Origin: Pseudomonas sp. HMWF032 | GTDB taxonomy: Bacteria; Pseudomonadota; Gammaproteobacteria; Pseudomonadales; Pseudomonadaceae | Assembly: GCF_003060885.1 (NCBI RefSeq) | Contig: NZ_QAIG01000002.1 | Coordinates: 118,512 to 182,511, forward strand | Length of the DNA: 64,000 bases | Reading direction: 5' to 3' | Shown: piece by piece, positions 1 to 9,367 of the stretch | Position numbering within the stretch: the stretch's first letter is position 1 | Layout: each line of letters begins with the position of its first letter | The notes under the pieces: generated by a model | What the model was told of the DNA's origin: nothing | Seen by the model: only the letters and a program-made list of their open reading frames with translations | The model's database searches: none | Made by a program: the position numbers and the translations under genes

Positions 1-1081
1 CGATACCCGTTACGCGCATTGGCAGCCCGGCAGTTTCGGCATGGGCATCCATCGCAGCGTATTGCTCACGGCGTTGCTTAATGCGGCGCGGCAAGCTGGC
101 GTGCAGGTTGAAACCGGCGTGCATATCAGCCGCTTCAGCCAGCATGGCCGTTATGTGCAGCTGTATCGCCAGGACGAACAGGGCGTCGAGCAGCCATTCG
201 GCGATTTCGCCGCCCTGGTGCTGGCCGATGGCGTGCGCTCGGCCCTGCGTGGGCAGATGCAGGTCAAGCAATGGCTGCAGCCTTACCCCTGGGGCGCGTT
301 GTGGAGCATTGTGCCGACCCCTGCTGCATCGCTAGATGCACCGGATGCCACGGACCTGCGCCAGTGGTACCGCGACTGCGCGCAGATGTTCGGCATCATG
401 CCCACTGGGCGTACCCACCTGAATCGTGAGCAGGCGCTGAGCAGTCTGTTCTGGAGCCTGCCGGTGGCGCAGTTCGGTGCCTGGCGTGAAGCCGGTTTAG
501 CGGCTTGGAAAGCCCAGGTGCTGCAACTAGCGGGCAACGCTGCCGAACCCTTTGTTGAACTGATCGAATGTCCCGAGCAGCTGAGCCAGGCGGTGTATGC
601 CGATGTGCGCATGCAGCAGTGGCACGACGGGCGGGTGATCGCCATCGGCGACTGCGCTCACGCCATGAGTCCGCAACTGGGCCAGGGCGCGAATATGGCG
701 CTGGTGGATGCGGCCGCCTTGTCCGCCGCAATCACCACACAACGCACCCCAAACGACTGCGACTGGTCAGCGGTGTTCGCCGCCTACGCCAGCAGCCGGC
801 GTGATCACCTGCGTTATTACCGCCAAGCCAGCCGTTTGCTCACCCCGTTGTTCCAATCCCACAGCCGCAGCCTGGCCTGGCTGCGCGACAGTGTGTTGTT
901 GCTGGCGCGGCACAACCCGCTAGGCCGCGCGCATGCGGTCAGTACCCTGGTGGGTGGGCGCAGTGGTTGGTTACTGAAGGGTGCCGAGCGGCCGTTGCAG
1001 GTCTGGAATGGCCAGCCTGAGGCATGGGGTTTAGATGAACGTGCGACCGCCCCAAATACTGCACAGATGTCGGTGACCTGA
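1..1081 (+). CDS. FAD-dependent monooxygenase, 5'-truncated by the window edge
   Basis: The reading frame is open from base 2, so the start and the N-terminal dinucleotide-binding fold lie outside the window; about 359 residues are visible. The motif GDCAHAMSPQLGQGAN (about visible residues 215-230) is the second FAD-binding signature of the UbiH/PHBH monooxygenase family, in which the GD pair holds the flavin ribityl chain. Before it is the DGVRSALR stretch, also typical of the family. Such enzymes hydroxylate aromatic or related substrates with NAD(P)H and O2. The substrate cannot be told from sequence. A 77-base gap separates it from the next gene on the same strand. Confidence 0.85.
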   Translation, partial: DTRYAHWQPGSFGMGIHRSVLLTALLNAARQAGVQVETGVHISRFSQHGRYVQLYRQDEQGVEQPFGDFAALVLADGVRSALRGQMQVKQWLQPYPWGALWSIVPTPAASLDAPDATDLRQWYRDCAQMFGIMPTGRTHLNREQALSSLFWSLPVAQFGAWREAGLAAWKAQVLQLAGNAAEPFVELIECPEQLSQAVYADVRMQQWHDGRVIAIGDCAHAMSPQLGQGANMALVDAAALSAAITTQRTPNDCDWSAVFAAYASSRRDHLRYYRQASRLLTPLFQSHSRSLAWLRDSVLLLARHNPLGRAHAVSTLVGGRSGWLLKGAERPLQVWNGQPEAWGLDERATAPNTAQMSVT

Positions 1082-1158
1082 GCCGTATGTGACCGGCCGC
1101 GAGTGCTGCACGCTTCGTTAATCTACGGGCTCATTTTAATTTGTCGCGAGGGACCGCC

Positions 1159-3501
1159 GTGTCGTTCCGTGTTGTGCTGAGTGGCCGGGCATTGCCCGGG
1201 GTTACGCCTGAGCAGATTGCTCAGCATCTACAGACGCAGCTGAAGTTCTCCGAGTCCCAGGTAAAGGCCCTTTTGCCGCCAGCACGGCGGGTGGTCAAAA
1301 GTGGTCTGGATAAGCCCAGTGCTGAGCGCTGGTGCAGTCGTTTGCAGCAGGCGGGCCTGGCTGTTGCGGTCGAGGAAGTTGCTGCGCCTGCGGCGGTCGA
1401 CCCTCTGACGGTTTTCCAGGAACTAGCCCAGAAGGGCCTTAAGCGTGCCCGTCCCAGCCCGGCCTATGCCCTGCAGCTGTTTCTGGTCACGCTCTGCTGC
1501 CTGCTGGTGCCGACGCTTTATGCGGGGTTGGTGATTGGCTTGGGCGTGGGGCTTACCTGGTATCTGATGCATATTCACGAGTACCTGGGTGGCTTGCGTA
1601 ATATCTGGGTGCTGCTTTGCGTCTATGGCATACCCGCGATCAGTGGCGGCATTCTGCTGCTCTTTATGGCGCGGCCATTCTTTCTTCCTAGTCCGCGTGG
1701 TGATGAAGCGCTGGTACTGGATCTGGCTCGCGAGCCTCGTTTGCAGTTGGTGATCAGCCAGTTGTGTCAGGCGATTGGTCTGCGCCCTCCGGTGGCAGTG
1801 CAGTTGTCCAATGAAGTGAATGCCAGCGTGCATTTCGAGAATGGCTGGAGCGGATTCTTCTCTGGCCGCAAGGTGCTGACCATTGGCATGCCACTGGTTG
1901 CCGGGATGAGCGTGCAGCAGTTTGTCGGCGTACTGGGGCACGAGTTTGGCCACTTTGCTCAGCGGCTGGGCATGCGCTGTAACTTCCTGGTCAACTCGGT
2001 CAATGCCTGGCTGGAAGTTCGCAGCAATAGCCGCGACCCTTGGGATGATCGCCTGCAGGAATGGCAGGAGAACGATCCCTGGTGGATTCTGCAGCTGGCA
2101 ATCTGGGTGGCGCAGCAGGGTATCGAGTTGTCGCGGCTGTTGATGCGTGGCTGTTTCTGGCTGAGCTTTCGCCTGTCCCGCTCGCTTTCGCGGCAGATGG
2201 AGTTCGACGCCGACCGCTACGAGAGTTTGCTGGCTGGTAGTGCGGCATTTCGTGGCAGTGCCTTGCAGCTGCGTGCGCTGTCCTGGGCCTGGCGTGAAGT
2301 GGATCAGCAGAATGCCCGTACCTGGCGCGAGCGTCGTCTGCTGCGTGATATGCCGCACGCCACTGCTGAGAAGACCTCCAGCATGAGCCAGGCCACTCGG
2401 CAGCAGATGGAGCAGAGCCTTGATGAGGGCAGTACCCGCTACTGGCACACGCACCCTGCCGATTTGGCGCGTATCCAGCACAGTGAAGCCCTGCAGGCAC
2501 CCGGCTATTTGCTTGATGCCCGCCCGGCAGCCGTTCTGTTCGAGCACTTCGCCGAGCATTGTCAGCGTGTCACCCAGGCGTATTACGCGGAGCTGGGGCT
2601 GGACTATGACGAGCAGCAGTTGCAGGACAGCCAACAGATTTTCCAGATCAGTGCCCAGCGCGAAGACGCGCTGGACCAACTCTGGGAGTGGACCGGTCGG
2701 CAGTGGCGTAATCTACCCTGGCTGGCCTTGCACCAGCCGGTTCAGGCGGCCCATGCCGAGCTGCCTGGGCAAGCGGTGATCGATGAGTTACGTCGTCTGT
2801 CTCCCGAGATTACCCACGCCTGGACTCAGGCTGAAGCGCATGAAGAGCAACGGGTGGCGCTGGCCTGGTGTGGCGAATTGCAGCGCAACGGGGTGACCTC
2901 GCGACTCAGTGACAGCGAGGCGTTTGATCCGGCTAAGCACTTGCCGTTGTATCGGCAGATTGATGAATGCAAGACACCGGCGCAGCTGCAGTTACTCCAG
3001 GCCGCTTCGTTATACCGGCGTCGTCTGGAATTGAGCCTGGCCGGCGCAACCACGGCGCTGCGTGAAACAGCCCGCCTGGCGCTGCAATTAAGCAAACTCT
3101 ATGTCGATTACGCGCGCCTGCTGGAGGCCCGTGAGCTGGCCGAGCGTTTTCTGGACGGGTATCAGCAGAACCCGGACAGCCTTACTGAACGCTTGAGCCA
3201 GGATGCCCTGGTGCGTTATCAGGATCTGGCCCTGCGCTTGCTCAAGACGGCCGATCAGATTCCCCAGACCTTGCTCGATGGCAGCTCTCTGGGCGGTTAC
3301 CTGCGTCTGCGCTGCCCGCGCTTGAATGCTCAAGCCGGGGAACCGGTCGATTTTTTGCGCAATAGCGCCACGCTGATTGATAGCCTGGCGTATGCGCACC
3401 GTCGTGCCATGGCCGACCTGGCCAGCTATGCCTTGCAGCGTGAGCGCGAGCAGGGGCTGCGTGGCATTCGGCTGGTGCTCAAGGTTGGCGATCCAGGTTG
3501 A
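1159..3501 (+). CDS. Membrane-bound M48-family zinc metallopeptidase
   Basis: A 780-residue protein with the gluzincin motif HEFGH at residues 261-265 and a downstream EFDADRYE element that fits the third zinc ligand of M48 (HtpX/Ste24-type) peptidases. Two hydrophobic segments (about 104-137 and 149-170) precede the catalytic domain, so it is probably an inner-membrane enzyme. The first 80 residues (SFRVVLSG..., then a basic helix) look like a small module placed ahead of membrane domains in several pseudomonad proteins. The C-terminal 450 residues are helical and unassigned. I prefer the GTG at 1159 because GAGGGA lies 5 bases upstream; a TTG at 1141 in the same frame lacks such a site. A role in membrane-protein quality control is inferred from the family. 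Confidence 0.85.
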   Translation: MSFRVVLSGRALPGVTPEQIAQHLQTQLKFSESQVKALLPPARRVVKSGLDKPSAERWCSRLQQAGLAVAVEEVAAPAAVDPLTVFQELAQKGLKRARPSPAYALQLFLVTLCCLLVPTLYAGLVIGLGVGLTWYLMHIHEYLGGLRNIWVLLCVYGIPAISGGILLLFMARPFFLPSPRGDEALVLDLAREPRLQLVISQLCQAIGLRPPVAVQLSNEVNASVHFENGWSGFFSGRKVLTIGMPLVAGMSVQQFVGVLGHEFGHFAQRLGMRCNFLVNSVNAWLEVRSNSRDPWDDRLQEWQENDPWWILQLAIWVAQQGIELSRLLMRGCFWLSFRLSRSLSRQMEFDADRYESLLAGSAAFRGSALQLRALSWAWREVDQQNARTWRERRLLRDMPHATAEKTSSMSQATRQQMEQSLDEGSTRYWHTHPADLARIQHSEALQAPGYLLDARPAAVLFEHFAEHCQRVTQAYYAELGLDYDEQQLQDSQQIFQISAQREDALDQLWEWTGRQWRNLPWLALHQPVQAAHAELPGQAVIDELRRLSPEITHAWTQAEAHEEQRVALAWCGELQRNGVTSRLSDSEAFDPAKHLPLYRQIDECKTPAQLQLLQAASLYRRRLELSLAGATTALRETARLALQLSKLYVDYARLLEARELAERFLDGYQQNPDSLTERLSQDALVRYQDLALRLLKTADQIPQTLLDGSSLGGYLRLRCPRLNAQAGEPVDFLRNSATLIDSLAYAHRRAMADLASYALQREREQGLRGIRLVLKVGDPG

Positions 3502-3514
3502 GCGAGCGGTGCTT

Positions 3515-3560
3515 GATAACAACTGCATTCGCTCTCGTGCGCTGTAGTTGGGTTGTTATC
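3515..3560. terminator. Inverted repeat between convergent genes, possible bidirectional terminator
   Basis: GATAACAAC (3515-3523) and GTTGTTATC (3552-3560) are perfect 9-bp inverted arms with 28 bases between them. The element sits between the converging M48 and MATE genes. There is no long T tract, so the terminator role is inferred from position only. Confidence 0.3.
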
Positions 3561-3630
3561 TGCAAGGTTTGAAGGTTGTAAGTGACGCCCTTGCTTGTGC
3601 CTCACTTACAGCGGCTGCGCCGGTTTGCGC

Positions 3631-4965
3631 TCAGAGGCTGGCTCTGTCGAGCGTTCTTAGCTGCTGCAACTGGCGCCGCAGCATCCAGATCACCACCAGG
3701 CTTAGGCAGACGTTGGACAGCGGCAGGGCCAGCCATACACCGTTAAGCCCCAGCAGCAGTGGCATCACCGCGAGGAAGGGCAGCTGGATCAGCATATTGC
3801 CCACCGTCACCAGGGTGGCGTTGCGGGCCTGGCCCATGGCCTGGAAGAAGCTGGCAGCCAGGACGATAAAACCTTCAAGGAACATGGCGAACAGGTGCAG
3901 GCGCAGGCCCTGCACGCTGGCGTCCAGCAGGGCTTCGTCGTTGCCGCTGAAAATTCCGGCAAACAGCCTGGGCAGGATCAACAGCGCTGCAGTCATCAAC
4001 ACACCGCTGCCCACTGCCGTGAGCAGCCCCAGGCGTAGCACCCTGCGCACTTTGTCCGGCTCGCGGGCACCGTAGAAGTAACTGACCAGCGGCTGCATAC
4101 CGCCGCACACACCCTCGGCAAACATGTAGTAGAAGGCCATCAGGTAGCTGGCGATGGCGTAGGCGGCGACTTGCACCGGGCTGCCATAGTGCATGAACAA
4201 CAGGTTGTGCAGCACCACCACCAGGCTCATGTAGAGGTACATCAGCATGCTGGAGAAACCGGTGGTGAGAATGTCCAAACTGCTGCGCAGGTTCAGTGTG
4301 CAGGCGGTCAGGGGCATTTGCAGCGGGTTGTGCCGGCTGCAGATAAAACCCAGGCAGATCAGCACCGACAGGCTTTCGCCTATGACCGTGCCCAGGGCTG
4401 CGCCATGCAAGCCCCACTTCAGTTCAATGATAAACAGGTAGTCGAGCGCCACGTTGGCGAGCGCGCCCACCAGCATGGCCAGAGTCGCCAGGCGCGGTGC
4501 ACCGAGGTTGCGGACCAGCAGGGGCAGGGCGATGGAGCCGAATACCAAGGGCGCGGCCCAGCCAATCACCCGCAGGTAGTCGTTACCCTGTTGCGCCAGG
4601 TTGTCCTCGGCGCCTTGCATGGCCATAAAAGTCGGGCCGGCAAGCACCACCAGCACGCCTGTGGGTATACCCAAGAGAACCAGCAGCCAGAGAGCCTGTG
4701 CCAGGTAGCTGCGTGCTTGCGGCCATTGCGCGGCGCCCTGGGCCAGGGAGCATTGAGCGCCGGCGCCCATGCCGATCATCATGCCGATGGCCAGCATCAC
4801 TCCGGACAGCGGCCAGGCCATGTTGATCGCCGACAACCCGGTGGCGCCCATGGCGTGGCCGATAAAGATGCCATCGACGACCATGTACAGGCCGCTGATC
4901 ATCAGGGCGGCGACGGCCGGGATGGTGTAGTGCCAGAAGGTACGGGTGAGGCTGTGGCTGTTCAT
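3631..4965 (-). CDS. MATE-family multidrug/Na+ efflux transporter
   Basis: 444 residues with about 12 hydrophobic segments and the two-bundle layout of MATE (NorM/DinF-type) antiporters. The N-terminal FWHYTIPAVAALMISGLYMVVDGIFIGH and a central AYAIASYLMAFYYMFAEG segment are typical of the family. These proteins export cationic drugs or metabolites in exchange for Na+ or H+. The start is the ATG at 4965. The gene lies 34 bases downstream of a marR gene on the same strand, so the two are probably one operon and the MarR protein its repressor. The substrate is unknown. Confidence 0.88.
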   Translation of the reverse strand: MNSHSLTRTFWHYTIPAVAALMISGLYMVVDGIFIGHAMGATGLSAINMAWPLSGVMLAIGMMIGMGAGAQCSLAQGAAQWPQARSYLAQALWLLVLLGIPTGVLVVLAGPTFMAMQGAEDNLAQQGNDYLRVIGWAAPLVFGSIALPLLVRNLGAPRLATLAMLVGALANVALDYLFIIELKWGLHGAALGTVIGESLSVLICLGFICSRHNPLQMPLTACTLNLRSSLDILTTGFSSMLMYLYMSLVVVLHNLLFMHYGSPVQVAAYAIASYLMAFYYMFAEGVCGGMQPLVSYFYGAREPDKVRRVLRLGLLTAVGSGVLMTAALLILPRLFAGIFSGNDEALLDASVQGLRLHLFAMFLEGFIVLAASFFQAMGQARNATLVTVGNMLIQLPFLAVMPLLLGLNGVWLALPLSNVCLSLVVIWMLRRQLQQLRTLDRASL

Positions 4966-4999
4966 AAGAGGGTCACGGGTAAAGGGTTACGCGGCTGTC

Positions 5000-5425
5000 T
5001 CAGCCGATTTCGAAGGTCTGGCAGGCTTTGGCCAGTAAATGGCTGAGCTGCTGCATTTCTTCCCGGCTGAGGTTTTGCTCAAGGCTGGCGGCGGTTTGCA
5101 GGTAGACATCACGCTCTTCCTGTTCCAGCGCGTTGGATTTGGCTGTGGCCAGCAGGCGCATGGCGCGGCCGTCTTCACTGCAGGGCAGGCGCTGCAGGTA
5201 ACCACGTGCTTCCAGCTTGCTGGCCATGGCACTGGCGCTGGCCTTGCTGACGTTCATGCGCTCGGCCAGTTCGGTCAGGCGCAGGCCGTTTTCGGCGGAC
5301 ATCAGGGCATACAGGTAGTCCAGTTCGCTATTGCTCAGCTCCATGCTGCCGCTGTGCTGGGCGTAATGCCGCCAGTGGTGCCACATGTGCCATTGCAGGC
5401 GTTTAAGGCTGTCGGTGATCGGCAT
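5000..5425 (-). CDS. MarR-family transcriptional regulator
   Basis: 141 residues with a winged-helix core: LSNSELDYLYALMSAENGLRLTELAERMNVSKASASAMASKLEARGYL holds the recognition helix and the RLPCSEDGRAMRL stretch forms the wing, both in the standard MarR order. The start ATG at 5425 has AAGGAG a few bases upstream. It is the first gene of a likely two-gene operon with the MATE transporter, and a palindrome just upstream is a good candidate for its own operator. MarR proteins usually repress their neighbours until a small aromatic or lipophilic ligand binds; the ligand here is unknown. Confidence 0.85.
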   Translation of the reverse strand: MPITDSLKRLQWHMWHHWRHYAQHSGSMELSNSELDYLYALMSAENGLRLTELAERMNVSKASASAMASKLEARGYLQRLPCSEDGRAMRLLATAKSNALEQEERDVYLQTAASLEQNLSREEMQQLSHLLAKACQTFEIG

Positions 5426-5446
5426 GCTTGCTCTCCTTTATATTTT

Positions 5447-5461
5447 GTTAGGCTAACTAAC
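5447..5461. promoter_or_regulatory. Candidate MarR operator
   Basis: GTTAG (5447-5451) and CTAAC (5453-5457) form a perfect inverted repeat around one base, and the repeat continues as CTAACTAACTAA. It lies about 20-35 bases upstream of the marR start, where an autoregulatory operator would be expected. Binding is inferred. Confidence 0.5.
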
Positions 5462-5515
5462 TAAATGGGGCGTGGCAAGCCGTGGACGATCGGTGGCGGT
5501 TTGTGGGGGGCGGTG

Positions 5516-6244
5516 TCAGCGGTAACGCGCGAGTAATTCGTCGAACTCGCCAGCCTGTTTCATCTGCACCATGGCGCGCAGCAGTGCCATGGTGGGAACG
5601 TCGGGGGCGTCGCGGACGATGCACGCGATCGGGTCGGAGGCTATTTCATTGATGATGTGCAGTTTACGTTCTGCGGGTTGCTGGCGGTTAAACCAATGCA
5701 GCGAGAGTTCGTTGCTGATGGCGTACTGATAGCGGTGGGCGCTGAGTTTGAGCAGCACCTGATCCTGGGTGCGGGCGTCTTCGCGCTGCAATTGGCCACT
5801 GGCGAACAGCGGCTCCAGGCGTGGGTAAGTGAAGCCGAGGACGGTGCCCAGGCGTTCATTGAGCAGTTGCTCGGGCTCCAGTTTCTCGGGCGTAACGCCT
5901 GCCAGCACATCACGCTGGGTCATAAAGGGCAGGCTCCAGATATAGCGATGGTGGCCACTATTGACCCAGTTCGGGCTCACGTAGCAGCGCACATCAATCT
6001 CGCCGGTATCCAGCGCGTGCTGCACACGCATACGCGGCATCACCACCATCTCAGCCTTGCGCCCAACCTTGGCGGCCAGACGCTGATGCAAGTCGACCAG
6101 GATGCCTTCCACTGCCTTGCCGTCTTCGATACGCACCATGGGCATGGCCCAGCTGTCGTTGATCGAGAAACGCAGCGCCCGCGCTTCGGCGTATGCGTTG
6201 TGGCTAAGGGTGAGCAACAGCAGTGCGGGCAACAGCTTGAGCAC
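5516..6244 (-). CDS. Periplasmic solute-binding protein (SBP_bac_3-like)
   Basis: 242 residues. A GTG at 6244 begins a clean signal peptide (LKLLPALLLLTLSHNAYAEA), with AAAGGA 9 bases upstream; a longer in-frame ORF reaches 6328 but would put 28 unrelated residues ahead of the signal. The mature part, with NDSWAMPMVRIEDGKAVEGILVDL and a later GTVLGFTYPRLEPL, resembles the amino-acid-binding (family 3) substrate-binding fold. No ABC permease or ATPase genes are adjacent, so it may be an orphan sensor or a binding protein that serves a distant transporter. The ligand is unknown. It follows the LysE gene with a 29-base gap and could share its transcript. Confidence 0.75.
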   Translation of the reverse strand: MLKLLPALLLLTLSHNAYAEARALRFSINDSWAMPMVRIEDGKAVEGILVDLHQRLAAKVGRKAEMVVMPRMRVQHALDTGEIDVRCYVSPNWVNSGHHRYIWSLPFMTQRDVLAGVTPEKLEPEQLLNERLGTVLGFTYPRLEPLFASGQLQREDARTQDQVLLKLSAHRYQYAISNELSLHWFNRQQPAERKLHIINEIASDPIACIVRDAPDVPTMALLRAMVQMKQAGEFDELLARYR

Positions 6245-6273
6245 CAGGGCGGATCCTTTCTGGTCGAGGCGGT

Positions 6274-6885
6274 TCAGCGCGTCATCGGCAGGGCTGCGCC
6301 CATCAGCGCAAACAGCCCGCCGCAGCAACGGTTGAAGCCTTTGCCACTGCGTTGCAGCCAGGGCCGCACGCGATGAGCCATACGCGCCAGCAGGTATTCG
6401 ACGCTGCCTTCGACCACGGCGAAGGTCAGCGCCATGATGGCGAACTGCAGCAATAGGTCACCGCGTGGGTCGAGAAACTGCGGCAGAAAGGCGCCGAAAA
6501 ACAGGATCACCTTGGGGTTGGACAATGCCGATAGCAGGCCCTGGCGAAACAGCTTGACGCCGCTACTCTCGGCTGCTTTCTCGGCCATCGCGAGGTGCAG
6601 TGGCGGTGCGCGCCAGAGCTGAATGCCGAGCCAGATCAGGTAGGCGCCGCCGAGCCATTTGAGGATGGTCAGGGCCTGCGCCGAGGCTTGCAGCAGGGTG
6701 CCGATACCGAGCATCGACAAGGCCATCAGCAGGGTAAATCCCAGCACGCCGCCGCTGACGGTAAACAGGGTTTTGCGATGGCCGTACAAGGCACCATGGC
6801 TGAGCGCGAGCAGGCCGTTGGGGCCAGGCGTCAGCGCCAGGCCAAATACCGCTGTGACAAAAAGCAGCCAGGTATGCAGAGCCAT
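6274..6885 (-). CDS. LysE/RhtB-family amino acid exporter
   Basis: 203 residues and about six hydrophobic segments. The N-terminal LALTPGPNGLLALSHGALYGHR carries the PGPN signature of LysE/RhtB exporters, followed by ALTILKWLGGAYLIWLGIQLWR, another family hallmark. These inner-membrane proteins export amino acids or related metabolites. The start ATG at 6885 gives the standard N-terminus. The binding-protein gene directly downstream on the same strand may be co-transcribed, which would pair an exporter with a soluble amino-acid-type receptor. The substrate cannot be predicted. Confidence 0.87.
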   Translation of the reverse strand: MALHTWLLFVTAVFGLALTPGPNGLLALSHGALYGHRKTLFTVSGGVLGFTLLMALSMLGIGTLLQASAQALTILKWLGGAYLIWLGIQLWRAPPLHLAMAEKAAESSGVKLFRQGLLSALSNPKVILFFGAFLPQFLDPRGDLLLQFAIMALTFAVVEGSVEYLLARMAHRVRPWLQRSGKGFNRCCGGLFALMGAALPMTR

Positions 6886-7369
6886 AAGACAGGTATCCAG
6901 ACGCAGGGAAGTGCAGGGCCTTGTACGTCCCTGCGAGCCCCTGTTTTTTCATGCTGCGTGTGGATAGTCAAGCCGGCTTAAGCCGCACGGTCGTCATGAT
7001 GATCAGCCTGGGCGGTGCAAGGAGGGGCAGCGATTGGCCTGCAAAAAATCTGCTGGCGCGGAGCGCAGCGCTTTGTCGGTAAAGGTGGAAATACCGCTTG
7101 CTCGCTGCCTGGCAGCCGTCCGAAGAGACTGGGCGGGATGTGTCTTGGACCACGTTATGAGCATCTTTGCCTCAATAGCCGACAGCTTGTTGCAGTCGGC
7201 CTGACGTGCTGAGCGGACGAACGCCCCCCGGCTGTGGCAAACTCCGAGGCTCGTAACAGGACGTTTCATGGATCGAGTTTGCTGAGCCTGTCAGCCCATT
7301 TTTGCCCATGGCGCATAGCCTCGGGCGCATTGCATAACTGGCCGCTGCCTGCGGCAAAGAACAAGAGGA
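6886..7369. other. 484-base intergenic region
   Basis: This separates the divergent LysE and KAS III genes. I see no convincing coding frame. A small hairpin (GCAGGG 6913-6918 with CCCTGC 6929-6934) and a short T run at 6944-6949 lie near the LysE side. Promoters for both flanking genes must be here, but I cannot place them confidently. Confidence 0.5.
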
Positions 7370-8497
7370 ATGACTGTGTATAACGTCGTGATCAGTGGTA
7401 CCGGCCTCTATACCCCGGCTAACAGTATTTCCAACGATGAGTTGGTCGAGTCGTTCAACACCTACGTGCAGCAGTTCAATGCCGACAACGCGGCGGCCAT
7501 CGCCAGTGGTGAAATCGAAGCGCTGAGTGAGTCGAGCAGCGGTTTTATCGAAAAAGCGTCCGGCATCAAGAGCCGCTTTGTCATGGACAAGGCCGGCATC
7601 CTCGACCCTAAACGCATGGCACCACGCATCCCGGAGCGTAGCAATGAAGACTGGGGCATCCTCTGCGAAATGGCCGTAGGCGCCGCCAAGGACGCCATGG
7701 CCCGTGCCGGCAAGACCGCTGCCGATATCGACGGGGTGATCGTCGCGTGTTCCAACCTGCAGCGCGCCTATCCGGCGGTGGCGATTGAGGTGCAGGCTGC
7801 GCTGGGTATTCAGGGCTTCGGCTACGACATGAACGTGGCCTGCTCTTCGGCCACCTTCGGCATTCAGGCGGCGGCCAACAGTGTGCAACTGGGGCAGGCC
7901 CGCGCGATTCTGATGGTCAACCCGGAAATCTGCACCGGCCACCTGAACTTCCGTGATCGCGACAGCCACTTTATCTTCGGCGACGCGGCCACCGCCGTGA
8001 TCATTGAACGTGCCGACCAGGCCACGTCGAACTACCAGTTCGATATCGTCGGCACCAAGCTGATCACCCAGTTCAGCAACAACATCCGCAACAACTTCGG
8101 CTTCCTCAACCGCTGTGGGGAAGAGGGCGTTGGTGCCCGCGACAAGCTGTTTGTGCAGGAAGGTCGCAAGGTGTTCAAGGATGTCTGCCCGATGGTCGCC
8201 GAGCTGATTGCCGCGCACCTGGCCGAGAACAAGCTGAACGTCGGCGATGTGAAGCGCTTCTGGCTGCACCAAGCCAACCTCAACATGAACCTGCTGATCG
8301 CGCGCAAGCTGCTCGGTCGCGATGCTGAACCAGGCGAGGCACCGGTGATTCTCGACACCTACGCCAACACCAGTTCGGCCGGTTCGGTGATCGCCTTGCA
8401 CACATACCAGGAAGACCTGCCGAGCGGTGCCCTGGGCGTGCTCAGCTCGTTCGGCGCCGGTTATTCGATTGGTAGCGTGATCCTGCGTAAGCACTAA
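7370..8497 (+). CDS. Beta-ketoacyl-ACP synthase III (FabH-like, PA3286 type)
   Basis: 375 residues. The catalytic triad of condensing enzymes is visible: Cys158 in [11 protein letters not shown], His300 in [10 protein letters not shown], and Asn333 in [15 protein letters not shown] stands just before the ATG. The N-terminus ([26 protein letters not shown]) and the genes downstream match, from memory, the P. aeruginosa PA3286 locus, whose product shunts beta-oxidation acyl-CoAs into fatty acid synthesis. I infer that substrate by orthology. The stop codon overlaps the next ATG (TAATG), so the ECF sigma gene is translationally coupled to it. Confidence 0.88.
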   Translation: MTVYNVVISGTGLYTPANSISNDELVESFNTYVQQFNADNAAAIASGEIEALSESSSGFIEKASGIKSRFVMDKAGILDPKRMAPRIPERSNEDWGILCEMAVGAAKDAMARAGKTAADIDGVIVACSNLQRAYPAVAIEVQAALGIQGFGYDMNVACSSATFGIQAAANSVQLGQARAILMVNPEICTGHLNFRDRDSHFIFGDAATAVIIERADQATSNYQFDIVGTKLITQFSNNIRNNFGFLNRCGEEGVGARDKLFVQEGRKVFKDVCPMVAELIAAHLAENKLNVGDVKRFWLHQANLNMNLLIARKLLGRDAEPGEAPVILDTYANTSSAGSVIALHTYQEDLPSGALGVLSSFGAGYSIGSVILRKH

Positions 8498-9108
8498 TGG
8501 ATTACCCGGCCGATCAGGCGCTGCTCACGCGTCTGCGTGCAGGCGAACAGAAGGCCTACCGCGAGCTGGTTGCCACCTATCAGGGGGCGATGCGCGCGGT
8601 GGCCTTTGCCATTGTTGGCCGCCGCAATGCCGATGAAGTGGTGCAGGACGCCTGGCTGGCCGTGGTGCGCAGCCTCGACGGTTTTCAGGCGCGTTCCAGC
8701 CTGAAGACCTGGCTGCTGACCATCACCGCCAACACCGCGAAAACCCGCCTGAAGGGCAATCGCCGCGAAGTGCTGCTCGACGATATTCCCGCGCCTCACG
8801 GCAGTATTGGTGATGAACGTTTCAGTGCGGACGGCCATTGGCTGCTGGCGCCGCATGCCTGGCATCACGACTCGCCGGAAGCCCTGCTGACCGAGGAGGA
8901 ATTGCGCGAATGCCTGGAGAAAACCCTGGCCAGCCTGTCCGAGTTGCAGGGCAGCGTGTTGCACCTGCGTGAGCGTGAAGGGTTGGAGTTGGAGGAGATC
9001 TGTAATCTTTTGCAGGTTTCGCTCTCCAATGTGCGGGTGCTGTTGCACCGCGCACGGCTCAAGGTATTCGCCACCCTGGAGCATTTTGAGGAGACCGGCC
9101 AATGTTGA
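8497..9108 (+). CDS. ECF-family RNA polymerase sigma factor
   Basis: 203 residues. Region 2 is visible in RAVAFAIVGRRNADEVVQDAWLAVVRSLDGFQ and LKTWLLTITANTAKTRLK; region 4 in LSELQGSVLHLREREGLELEEICNLLQVSLSNVRVLLHRARLKV. The gene begins inside the stop of the KAS III gene and ends overlapping the start of the anti-sigma gene, so the three are one coupled operon. The sigma factor is probably held inactive by the zinc-finger protein encoded next. What releases it is unknown; the link to a lipid enzyme suggests a fatty-acid or envelope signal (inference). Confidence 0.9.
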   Translation: MDYPADQALLTRLRAGEQKAYRELVATYQGAMRAVAFAIVGRRNADEVVQDAWLAVVRSLDGFQARSSLKTWLLTITANTAKTRLKGNRREVLLDDIPAPHGSIGDERFSADGHWLLAPHAWHHDSPEALLTEEELRECLEKTLASLSELQGSVLHLREREGLELEEICNLLQVSLSNVRVLLHRARLKVFATLEHFEETGQC

Positions 9109-9335
9109 GTTGCAAGCAGCTGGTGGCCCACTCCAGCGAGTTTCTCGATGGGCAGTTAGGCCTGCGTCAGCGTATGTCGGTACGTTTGCACCTGGCCATG
9201 TGTCAGCACTGTCGGCGGTTTATCAAACAGATGCGCCTGAGCCAGACGGTGCTGCGCCAGCTGCCGCCCGAGCAAAGCGCCGAGCTGGACGCGTTGGCCG
9301 CCAAGCTGGCTGAGTTACGCCGCCAGCATTCCTGA
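9102..9335 (+). CDS. Zinc-finger (ZAS-type) anti-sigma factor
   Basis: 77 residues with the zf-HC2 arrangement: an early Cys-Lys-Gln-Leu-Val-Ala-His helix and the HLAMCQHC motif that supplies His, Cys and Cys to one zinc ion in ZAS anti-sigma proteins. It has no membrane segment, so it should be a soluble cytoplasmic anti-sigma, like ChrR/RsrA-type proteins that respond to redox or metals. Its ATG lies inside the last codons of the sigma gene (4-base offset, ATGTTGA), the usual way to keep the two proteins in balance. The C-terminal third is short and lacks a separate sensor domain. Confidence 0.82.
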   Translation: MLSCKQLVAHSSEFLDGQLGLRQRMSVRLHLAMCQHCRRFIKQMRLSQTVLRQLPPEQSAELDALAAKLAELRRQHS

Positions 9336-9367
9336 TCGCCAGGCCGTTGGCCTGGCTCACTTCTCGT

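Noticed and set aside
1423..2679. 418-codon minus-strand frame inside the M48 gene
   Set aside because: The plus-strand frame has the HEFGH motif and a ribosome site; the antisense product has low-complexity His/Gln-rich content.
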